From NCBI RefSeq assembly GCF_932276165.1, contig NC_063986.1, forward strand, positions 8,072,501 to 8,136,500: a DNA stretch of 64,000 nt. Reading direction: 5' to 3'. Position 1 is the first letter of the stretch; every line of letters starts with the position of its first letter. The stretch comes from Plutella xylostella. Lineage: Eukaryota; Arthropoda; Insecta; Lepidoptera; Plutellidae. This document shows, in pieces, positions 10,341-19,685 of the stretch. The notes under the pieces are model-generated. The model ran no database searches. It was given only the letters and a program-made list of their open reading frames with translations, and was not told the origin of the DNA. A program made the position numbers and the translations under genes.

Positions 10341-12250
10341 ACATCGAGTACTTACCTACTACTACCTACCTATGAAAGTTTGAATAGAATGATCATATTT
10401 TTAATGAACTTGTTGAATTTTATACATTCTTATACTTGCTTTTGTTAGGTACTAATATTGTTTCTAGCTATCCATATGATACCTACTTACCTACATACAT
10501 TAATCAAAATGCACCTAACAATACAATGTATTATGCTAGGAATTAACGCAAATTTATAAAGTAGTCTAGGCACCTGCCTAAAAAGCCTATTAATATTATC
10601 AACCGTAACCCTTAACCCGAATTCATTTTTGTTGTTGATTTACGGTTGTCTTCAGTTTCAAAGAACTTTGTCGAAGTAAGTCTATCAACACAGTAACTAT
10701 CGTGGCTTACACACTGAGTAAACATTTCAACACGGCTTTATTTCTGGTAAGATCATACCACACTATTTAGTCCTCAGGGCGGGGTTTGGCGTTAAAATAA
10801 CTTCATACACAAACGATGACAACATTTCCATAAGTAAAATTATTTTCCAAGTAAAGATAGGATATAGATAGGATAGCACGTGGCGGCGCCACCTATATCT
10901 ATTAACATTCATGTTGAATAGATCTTTGTTATAATAATATAACAATGCAATGTTAGCTTGTAATAACGTGAATGTTTTATTTATTAGGCAACCTCTACTC
11001 AGCTGTGTCAGATTAGTGTTTTGAATTAAAGGCATAAAGTAACTTTGTAGAAATATTTGGACTGCCTGGTAGGTTTTTGGCCCAAAGTCTAGCATAAAAC
11101 TTTCCTGTAATCAAAACCTTAACAACTGAAAACCCGTCGGTATAACATCGCTGGTATTATATAGGTTGTTTATATTGTAAAATGCAATACCTATATCTGG
11201 CTGGCTAGATATACAAAACTATACCCACCTAGGTCGTCTGGCAAGCTCCAGGCACCTTATTTGAATGTGCTTTACATACACTTGCAGCACTATCTAAGAC
11301 CTAGGCAATGGGGTGGAAATAAAATAGATATGCTGCTCAGAAACACAGAGATATTCCCATTGTATGTAATATTTTTGTATGAGAGCGCGAGCCATTGTTC
11401 TGAGATTTAGTATGCGCCCTGCGTTGCACACATTTGTATTGAATGAAAATTGATATCTATTGGTTATCTGCTTCCTTGGTACCTCCACATCTTGGAGTAT
11501 AAATTTATTGGTGGTGTTTTCGAATGCTACGCGCGTGTTGCTTTGATTTGTGTTCGATCCTGAGCTGTGCTTTTTATTACACTGTTTTTAAATTGTACTA
11601 TTATCAGTGTAGTTATAACTTGTGCCTTAGTCCCAATGAGCTTGGTAGTTACTTATAAATATGTATGTGTATTTTCAGTTTTTCACACTTTCCTCATAAC
11701 TTATTAGCCTCCGGGATTTTTACTACCTATTATTTAATAATCAACTTATTGACACAGACACAGGGTGAATTTCAGTCTGATGCTGGACCGATGCTGCCTG
11801 AGGAAGGTCTAGGACAATAAGCTTATGAAGTTTATCATGTCCATCAGGGGACAGTAGTTTGATGATAATAGCACGATAATTTAATAACACTGTTATTCCT
11901 ACTTTCATATGCGTAGAAACAACCTTTGTCAAAAATATTCAAACATCTTTGGAAGTAACCGTTGTCTTACTATTGTAAGTATTGGTAGGTAAAACCTATA
12001 GCTAGGGTATAAGTATATCTATAGACCTTCCTACACAGAGCGGCGCGGCGGCGGCGAACGAAAATAACCTGCCACCCTTTGTATCGGGCAGGCTTACATG
12101 CGACCGAATGAAGTTATGTTGGAAATGAATTTATAACGTTGAACTAAACTGGAAAGATAAATAAACATGAAATAAAATGCTTTATTCGGAAAAGGCTTTC
12201 TTTCATAGGATCAAAACACGCCAGGCCGAAAATACAGGGGAATTAAATTA
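10341..12250. other. AT-rich intergenic block
   Basis: No gene or clear repeat. Minus-strand open frames at 10763-11095 and 11294-11488 have no recognisable domain. A CTCF-like core lies at 10885-10896 (separate entry). A small GC-rich patch at about 12040-12075 reads AGCGGCGCGGCGGCGGCGAACG. Confidence 0.35.
10885..10896 (-). promoter_or_regulatory. CTCF-like core motif
   Basis: Plus strand GGCGCCACCTAT; the reverse complement ATAGGTGGCGCC holds the same AGGTGGCGC core as the site near 6.04 kb, in the same orientation. Whether it is bound is not knowable from sequence alone. Confidence 0.35.
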
Positions 12251-12585
12251 TTATTATTATTAATGTTTTTATTCATTATAAAATACAAAGTTTAATTTAC
12301 AGCACTCTGCCAAACTGCATGCAAGCAGTTTGTTGGCAGATAACACTCTCATTTTACATTAGTATCTTATATTATTATTACATAATTATTATGCTATAAA
12401 ACACTACTAGGTATAATCTAAATTACCTTAGAAAAGTGATAGAAGATGGGATGTGTCATCTCATCTGTTCCATCCATGGATATGTCCGGCAAACCATGGA
12501 CAGCTAACGATTGACGCTCTCTGAACAATCCTTTCCCTACGACCCTATCTAGACTAGGATCGTATCATCGTAGTAAAAGGATATG
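12250..12585 (-). mobile_element. Probable decayed retroposon 3' region
   Basis: Begins with an ATT microsatellite and a 'TTTTTATTCATTATAAAATAC' type A-tail when read on the minus strand. A small stem TCTGCCAAACTGC...GCAGTTTGTTGGCAGA lies at about 12306-12342. This arrangement resembles the 3' end of a lepidopteran non-LTR element. No coding sequence remains, so the family is not assigned. Confidence 0.4.
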
Positions 12586-12757
12586 ACCTCTTAATAGGCC
12601 ATCCTTATTAAATTTATATCTACTAGCCACTGCTGAAATTTCTGTGTTAATTTGAACTCTAAAATGGACACTGTTAAATTTCTATAGACTTAGGTAGGTA
12701 CGCTATTTATGAAAAATTATAAATATTTATTTCTTTAACAAAACGGTACAAAAACAC
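12586..12757. repeat. Direct repeat unit R, copy 1
   Basis: About 172 bp beginning ACCTCTTAATAGGCC and ending AAAACGGTACAAAAACA. It is nearly identical to 14135-14311. It ends five bases before a foldback element begins. Differences are a four-base TAGG expansion and an A-run, consistent with recent divergence. Confidence 0.85.
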
Positions 12758-12762
12758 TACTA

Positions 12763-13384
12763 CTCAGTATGCAATTGGTCGCCGCTTGCTGTACACCTAT
12801 TGGAGCTTTTGGGACTAGTATTGGTCAAAAATGGCTGTGAATATGGGAAAGCGTTTTTAACATTTTATTCGTTTTTGAAACTGTTTCTGTTTATTTTGGT
12901 AAAGAAGTATGTTTTCAATTATTACATAACTTTTATTATATAATTAATATAATTATTAATAATATATATAATTAATATAATTATTAATAATTATATTTGT
13001 ACAATTAGGTAGTAGGAATAAGAACTTAGCAAGTTTTTGGCGAGGTTGAAGATACCTACCAAATAATACAAACATTACCTAAAATACAAGGGCCTCTTAG
13101 AAACATATTTCTAAATTCTAGAGAACCATCTGTGGGATGAAGTCTTTTGTAGAATTAACATGACGTATCTCATCACATGTATTATAACTTCTAATTTAAC
13201 TATTGCCATATAAAAAGTTATGTAATAATTGAAAACCTACTTCTTTACCTAAATAAGCAGAAACAGTTCCAAAAACGAATAAAATTTTAAAAACTCTATC
13301 CCATGTTCACAGCCATCTTTGACCAATACTAATCCCAAAAGCTCCAATAGGTGTAGAGCAAGCGGCGACCAATTGCACACTGAG
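12763..13384. mobile_element. Foldback element with ~178-bp inverted arms
   Basis: The left arm (12763-12941) begins CTCAGTATGCAATTGGTCGC. The right arm (about 13207-13384) is its inverted copy with scattered substitutions. The loop contains a near-palindromic ATTAATATAATTATTAATA tract at about 12935-12990. No coding capacity. Arm length and AT-rich loop fit a foldback MITE. An obvious target duplication is not visible, so the class is unknown. Confidence 0.8.
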
Positions 13385-13860
13385 CACGACCGCTCCCTGC
13401 GACCGGTTTGCGACACGTCGGCCATCTTGGCGTCATGTGAACCCGGCGGGGGGAGGCGCGGCGGGGGACGGGGGGACAGAGAGGGGCCGGAAAGTATACG
13501 GTGTGTTTATGTGGCCAAAACGGCCCCTTCATACACTCACGGCCTTGCACCATCGCTTTCATTATTATTGGGCGATTCAGGACGTTTACCCGCTACCGAG
13601 ACTCCGTTTAGCCAATGTTCTTCAATTAAAACGTGCAGATTGTTAATTTTCTTATTGTTTGCTTTTCGCGTTCGGCCGCTTTCGTTGGAATTAAGTTTTT
13701 TCGTTGGCGCTTTTTTTCGACTGAACTTTGTTTGGGCGCTGGGCAAATTCCTTTTGAAAGCTTTATGGACGCTAGTGAGTGACCACTTTCGTGTAAGAAG
13801 GGTAGTTGATTTAATCTTTCAGTCTTTTAAGCCGTATTTCGGTTAGATAGTTAGTTTAGG
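13385..13860. promoter_or_regulatory. GC-rich island with YY1/PHO motif and G-runs
   Basis: A compact GC-rich block. It contains CGGCCATCTTGGCG at about 13419-13432, a strong YY1/PHO-type match. A plus-strand G-run series at 13445-13490 could form a quadruplex. Later words include TTCGGCCGCTTTCG and TTTATGGACG. It is not repetitive within the window. Overlapping frames on both strands show no recognisable protein. It reads like a CpG-rich regulatory element. It lies between the foldback element and the second copy of repeat R, so it could also be cargo or host DNA trapped between repeats. Confidence 0.35.
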
Positions 13861-14134
13861 TACTCTTAGGTAAGTACCAACACGCAACTTATTATAAATA
13901 TAACCTATAGTCTGTCTGTGATTTTGTCCAAACCGCATAGCACACATTTAACAACAAAAGTACTTATAAGTAGGTTCTAGACTTGCCTAAAACAGTCTAA
14001 ACAGCGTCGCTAAAGTACTCAAATAATTCAGTCGCTGGTCTCTACCACATTATAGCCGGACCCTAACTTTCGGAACCGCACCGTGCCACAAACCTCATTT
14101 TGGTTTTTGTCCAAACCAACATTCAGCCCATTTA

Positions 14135-14311
14135 ACCTCTTAATAGGCCATCCTTATTAAATTTATATCTACTAGCCACTGCTGAAATTTCTGTGTTAAT
14201 TTGAACTCTAAAATGGACACTGTTAAATTTCTATAGACTTAGGTAGGTAGGTACGCTATTTATGAAAAATAAAAAAAAAAATTATTTCTTTAACAAAACG
14301 GTACACAAACA
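14135..14311. repeat. Direct repeat unit R, copy 2
   Basis: About 177 bp, near identical and in the same orientation as 12586-12757. The two copies bracket about 1.4 kb comprising the foldback element and the GC-rich island. Confidence 0.85.
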
Positions 14312-16500
14312 TTTTAAATGGTTGTGACCTTCTGTTAAGTGCAGAAATACCTGTGTTAGGGGGCCACATTTAGGTATATGAATCTAGTTAGTAAGCTAAC
14401 CATAGATTATATTTTAAAAATACAATTAAATATCTTTATGTACAAAAATAATATACTTACCCTTGATAATCAACCAAAATGCAATGTGATCACAATATTG
14501 CCTGGAAAAGATTGAATATTGATTTTAGCGATTATACTACCACCATAAGGTACTTCAGTTTTATTATTTTAAGTAGGTACCTAGTTAGTTGTATATTGTA
14601 TGTTTTTATGATTTATACATAAACATGAAGATACTCTAGGTAGTTCATTGAATTTATTTTCAGTCACCCTGAGCACATCCGGAATTCAGAAAAAAAGCTC
14701 TCAGCCTGAAGTCCGGACACGAAAAAGACAAACTCTCAGCGCTATCGCCGTCCCGCTCGCACTAATATCGCCGCAATCGTTGTTGAGACGTTACGCGTTT
14801 TATGTTACGAGTACGTCGTAAAATAAAAGTGCATCAGAACGGCCTCCGTTTGCATTACCCTCGATTAAAACCCGACAAAATTCAAAAGGTTACCCCAACC
14901 ACGATATCTGTACCAGTCTGCAAGTCTATTTCACTTATCGCCGTACCAACATGATTTCCTTTACGATTATTTAGTCGTAAAAATCAAAGTTATAGGCTTT
15001 TTACAACCATAACGCTTTATAAATGTCTGTTTTACTGTATGTTTACGAGAATAAGCGTCTTATTATGTAGCCATTCATCAATTAAGGTGTTAGGCTTGTG
15101 TGTGGCCAGTTTATTGCTTTAGGTTCTTGTAATTATGCGATAATTGTTACTTTTATGTGTAATTTTAGTGTTTTATAGTAAAATTCTTCAATATTATTTA
15201 TTTAAAGTTATACAAATCTTTACTTTACACTAGGTAGGTATATATGTATTTAAAAAACTTAAGTAATTACGCATTCCATAACGGCGATACGGCTCACGAC
15301 ATGAGTTAAAATAAATGTGCAGCGAAAAGCGGGTGGCTTGCTTGGGAGTATCTATAGGTATAATTATTTCCAAAAACGACAAATCTAAGTAGGCAAACTA
15401 TTAATATCATCGTTCATTGTATGAATTTCCTTGATAAATTCACTATGATTCAGTTGCCACACGAATCTGATGAAACGAAGACATTAAATACTAGAGATAT
15501 GAGATATCATCACCGAAAACAATATTCAACACTTTTGCACTGCCTTATAAATTAAATCACAAAGCCCATAGCAAAAACTTGCCATTTTCAAAAGCAGCAA
15601 GATTCATTTTCGTCTGTATCAAGTTGTTGGTAAAACATTCGTATTCTGGATATCTTATAGTAGTCGTATAGGATGAGATCGCTTCGTTATTCTCAGCAAG
15701 ACTGAGTTATAAGATAGTTGGCGTTGCAATTTAAATGTGTTATTGTTTTTAGCGTTTCTTTGTTTTACAATTGCACTTGCTGGTAAATTTATGATGCCAA
15801 CTGCTTGGAGTAGTTGTACGTGATGGGTTATTTGTGTGGGATTGCTACGAGAATAAAATAAACTGCAAGGAATTCCAACCAGAATTTTATATACGAGCAC
15901 TAAATAAGTCACTACCTATCTTACAGGTATTGTACCAAATCACTTTATTCCACACTCTGCATAGCCCAATAATAAATAAAAACATAATCAATTATTACTT
16001 CAGTACCTACCTATATCTTAAACACCTAAGTAAAAGTATCTCATTATCTGCTCTATCTATCTATACATATTATACATATTAGAAACTGTAGGTAAGTACT
16101 CTACAAAAGTTTGAGGTGTAAGTTATAGGTCCAAACAGTTTCAAACACACATTCTTCAGAACTTCTAAGTTGCTACACTGTTTCCCGGGGTCTATAAATT
16201 TTACTTGGTACATGTGTACTAGTCGGGCCGTATCTATGATGGAGAGTACATTATAAGCAGTACAGAAACTTTCAATACCAATAAGTATTCTATCCGTATT
16301 CTACTATATTTTTATGAACACTTAAACTCAATCGCTAAAAATCAACTTCTACTTCTAAAGTCTAGGTACTGGGTATACCTATTGGGAGGTAGTTTTTAAA
16401 AAATTGAATTAGCATGAAGAGGTCCTGAAACGTGGCATTTTTGGGAAAGCACTTTCAAATTAAAAAAAAATAAAACTTAAATGAATTGAATTAAAGTTAA
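14312..16500. other. Intergenic block with a candidate regulatory island
   Basis: 14660-15060 is GC-richer and non-repetitive. It carries GTCGTAAAA-type words (Abd-B-like TTTTACGAC on the minus strand) near 14815 and TAGTCGTAAAAATC near 14972, plus TTTACGAT near 14960. The remainder is AT-rich, and open frames at 15655-15912 and 15834-16082 look spurious. Confidence 0.35.
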
Positions 16501-16514
16501 AGGAAGTTTGATTA

Positions 16515-16700
16515 CTGTGCAGTGGTGTACAGTATCTCGGGCCTAGCCGCGCTGGGCGTGTGTAAATGTTCCCAGGTTCGAATCTCGCACAGTTTTATCT
16601 CGGCCGTGTCTTGCCTTATACATCCTGTGTTAAGGCCATAAGTTGTGTTTCCTAGTTGGCTAGGCTAGGTAGGCTAGGTTACGCTGGATTGGTGGAAGGG
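16515..16700 (+). mobile_element. Degraded tRNA-derived SINE
   Basis: Contains an RNA polymerase III B-box-like CAGGTTCGAATCT at about 16573-16585, preceded by a GCAGTGGTGTACAGT stretch in A-box position. This is followed by a tRNA-unrelated body with GGCTAGGTAGGCTAGG words. It is too diverged to be a functional tRNA gene: the anticodon arm and acceptor pairing are absent. Confidence 0.55.
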
Positions 16701-16999
16701 TATTAGGCTATAAAAGAAAAAAAAGTATACAGTAAATAGGTAGGTACCTACCTATTTAGGAAAAATCATGCACGTAATGATTTACTTGCTTAAAGCTAGG
16801 CCTTATTAATCATAAATTTATAAATGATTATTCATATCTCAAAAGAAATGGGCAAGGGGTGATAATATAACAATATTGCAAAGTAAGAATAATCATGCAA
16901 AGTAGTGCAGTTTTAAAGGCGCCTTGTATCAGAATATCGCTGTAAGTCTACGTACATAATTGCCTAACAACAGTTTTTTTCCAAGACGAGATAACATTA

Positions 17000-17112
17000 T
17001 ACAGGGTGTTGCAAAAAGGGTATGTTGATATTCTGATTTCATTTTCGGGCTTAGATATACCATGCTGCACATGTAGCTTTCGGCTTAGTATACCCTTTTT
17101 TAACACCCTGTA
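17000..17112. mobile_element. Short TA-flanked MITE with CAGGGTGTT ends
   Basis: Inverted ends ACAGGGTGTTGC...AAGGGTAT and ATACCC...AACACCCTGT, flanked by TATA on each side, consistent with insertion at TA. The right end contains CTTTCGGCTTAGTATACCC, which is shared with 18114-18322 and 26886-27050, so the three belong to one family. Confidence 0.7.
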
Positions 17113-17418
17113 TACCATTAAAACCTATAGGAAAATAAATAGGCAACTATTTCTTTATTCCGACAAAAATGAGTGAAGGCGTTGCCACGAAGAGAAGTAT
17201 TTTCACCACATTTTCAGCGGAAAAAGCCAAGTTAGCGAGTTCGAAGTTCTTAGCGTTCTTTTCCAGAACTATTCGCGAGTATCTCTCGCCAACAACGCTC
17301 CGGGGACTTTTCTACATTGTTGGAACGACGATGCCCAACGATAGATATGTGACACGCGATGAGGAAACAATGTATACCTACATGTACCTAGTTGCCAATG
17401 TATGAAGTAGTTAGAAAG

Positions 17419-17537
17419 GGTTGCCTGGAAGAGATCACTTTTAGCGGCAAGGCCACCTATTGAGTAATTTTCATTTCTATAAAATTTATATTTTGTGATA
17501 ATATATGTGACATCAATAAAGTAGTATTCTATTCTAG
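17419..17537 (+). mobile_element. Retroposon 3' tail, family T, copy A
   Basis: Begins GGTTGCCTGGAAGAGATC and continues with an AGCGGCAAGGCCACC hairpin-like segment. It ends with CAATAAAG followed by ATTCT repeats. Three other copies share this order: GGTTGTCTGG, GAGAT, GCGATAAG, GGCCGCC, TTTTGTA, AATAAAG, microsatellite. The poly(A)-signal-like end and simple repeat fit the 3' end of a LINE or a SINE that copies its tail. The 5' part is absent. Confidence 0.65.
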
Positions 17538-18113
17538 TGGTGGACAACGTAAGTGTAACACTTTTTTTACTACACTTTGTGCCCGTGACAACAACCTTAG
17601 TTATGATAAAATATTCACGGTATATGTATAAAGGAAGGCAGAATATACGTGATATCTATTCTAATGTATGTGAAAACCTAAGCGTTCTGCCAGCTTTGAA
17701 CTAGATCATGGATTGCGTTGCCTGTATATATTCATTGTAATAATATTCACTATGAGTAGGTAGGTAAACCATAAGGTTTTTTAGTTTCAACTCATTTAAG
17801 GGCCCGTACAGGGTGACGTGCCCCGCCAAATTTGGGTTTTCAATGCTCTTCACACAGCACACGCAGTGACACGCACACATGTAAGTTTGCACAGTGGGTC
17901 TAAACTTTTACTCGCCAACTTTATTAACAATTATTTTCAAGTAGTGATTTGAGGGTAAGTATAATTTTTAATTACACTGGTAAGCACCAGGAAAGAGTAG
18001 AAATTAATAGGGGTGCCACTTTTCTCCATACTCGGAACCCGATTAGCTTTCTAAACAAATGTAGTATTTACTTACTTGTAGACAGGTAACTACAGGTATT
18101 AAAGTGTAGATAC

Positions 18114-18322
18114 TAAGGGTATACTAAGCCGAAAGGGGATGACTCAACTCAAGGGGTCATTCTGAACAACTTTTGTTCTACGAGTTTTGCATATTCGCGA
18201 AAAAAAATATTCGTTTTCCATGGTAAAAAGTCACGTGTCATCAAAGTTTCTATGAAAAAGGTTTTTTTTTTGTTAATTTTTAAAACTCGTAGAACAAAAG
18301 TCCAGAATGACCCCCTATCTCA
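18114..18322. mobile_element. Foldback MITE related to the CAGGGTGTT family
   Basis: The left side carries AAGGGTATACTAAGCCGAAAGG, then GGGGTCATTCTGAACAAC. The latter is repeated in inverted form at 18282-18314, giving arms of about 33-36 bp. The central A/T tract contains CACGTGTCATCAAAG. A second, one-ended relative is at 26886-27050. Confidence 0.7.
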
Positions 18323-18625
18323 CTTGTTTTTACCCGACTGCCGAAGGAGGAGGGTAATATTTTTCGATTGTATGTTTGTAAGTATATTTTTTGGTAGCAG
18401 AATAATATTTTTTCTTATTTTTAGGGTTTCGTACCTCAAAAGGAAAAAAAGCAACCGTTATAAGATCTCTTTGTTGTCCGTCTGTCTGACTGAATGTCTG
18501 TCACCGCCCTTTTTCTCAGAAACGAGTAAAGATATCAAGCTGATATTTCGCATAGATATGGGGAGTACCCCAAAAAAATATTGGGGTACTCCCTCTCCCA
18601 TACAAGTAAATTGGGGCTGATATTT
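18323..18625 (+). repeat. Interspersed repeat with GTCCGTCTGTCTG
   Basis: Contains TACCCGACTGCCGAAGGAGG, TTTTAGGGTTTCGTACCTC and TTGTTGTCCGTCTGTCTG in this order, a combination seen widely in lepidopteran genomes. A small inverted repeat GGGGAGTACCCC / TTGGGGTACTCCC is at 18559-18594. Partial relatives with GGGTTCCGTA occur near 27820 (plus) and near 21700 (minus). The overlapping 122-codon frame is not a gene. Confidence 0.6.
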
Positions 18626-18899
18626 TTTCCGGTTATTTTGATGGTGTAGGTAGGGTATCGTTGAATTGGTCTTTTAATATAATAGGTATAAAAAAAGGTT
18701 AAAATATAATTATTTCGCTTTTACCCTTAAATTTGGGGACCACACCATAGACAAATCCTAATTAAAAAATGATTTCAATAGATGGCGTGTTTTTATGTTG
18801 GGTAACTCAGAATAAGAAGTGATGATATCTCAGAATAATAATGGTTAATGGTGCTATTCCGCTGAGCACCGAAACCGGTGGGACACAAGTGAAAAGTGG

Positions 18900-19676
18900 C
18901 GGTTCCCCTCATCTCGCATAATCTTTATTGACCAAAACTCATTTCGCATAACTCGTATGGTCTAAACTTTTTTGGCCGAACCATCACTTTGCCAAGAATT
19001 ATGTGGCATAAGGCTCGTTTCGTCTAAAACTCTTTAGGCACAATCTTTAAACACCTAAGTTTCGTTTGCTTAAATGTATGTTCGTCTATTCTATACCTAT
19101 GTATAATCTTGTTTCTCCTAATGTTATCTTAATAAATAATATATTAAGTATGTAGTAAATGTACAAATTGTGGTATTTTTTCTCATACATCCCGAAAATC
19201 ACGATATTGAATGATTAAAAAATCGAAAGTTAACGAGCAATACAACATACATTTATAATACACATACAATAATTATTACAAACCCCATGAGATCGAAACC
19301 TAAAGATAGGTGCGACGACGAGCAAAGCGAGGAGGAGCGTGTTAGGTGCACATGTTCATCAAAACCAAAGCGGAGCGCAGCGAAGCGGAGCGGAGCGTTT
19401 TCCAAACAGCGGAAACAATACAAGGCACCAGTTTGCGCTATAGAGAGACGCTCCGTCAAAGTTAAAGCCAAACAAATATTATTACTTTGTATAAACCTAT
19501 TATTAGGCTATTCAAGATTTGGCCATACCATTATTAGGCTAAACAAGATAATGCGAAATAACTTTTTACTAATCGAGATTTATGCCATACGATTTTCGGC
19601 GAAACGAGACTTTGACCAAACGTTACTATGCAATACGAGATTAGGCAAATAAATCTTGGGTCAAAAAGGTAGAACC
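18900..19676. mobile_element. Non-autonomous terminal-inverted-repeat element, family 1, copy 2
   Basis: Close copy of 6718-7474 in the same orientation, with the same GGTTCC...GAACC ends and the same GC-rich core (about 19290-19470). It has its own 9-bp target duplication GAAAAGTGG at 18891-18899 and 19677-19685. A few indels separate the copies. Independent target sites prove that they transposed rather than arising by segmental duplication. Confidence 0.88.
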
Positions 19677-19685
19677 GAAAAGTGG

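Noticed and set aside
12935..12990. ATTAATATAATTATTAATA tract as a possible replication origin or matrix attachment site
   Set aside because: It is the AT-rich loop of a foldback element; no independent support.
13319..13846. 175-codon plus-strand frame
   Set aside because: Begins inside the right arm of a foldback element and runs through a GC-rich island; translation has no recognisable domain.
18252..18620. 122-codon plus-strand frame
   Set aside because: Coincides with MITE and interspersed-repeat sequence.
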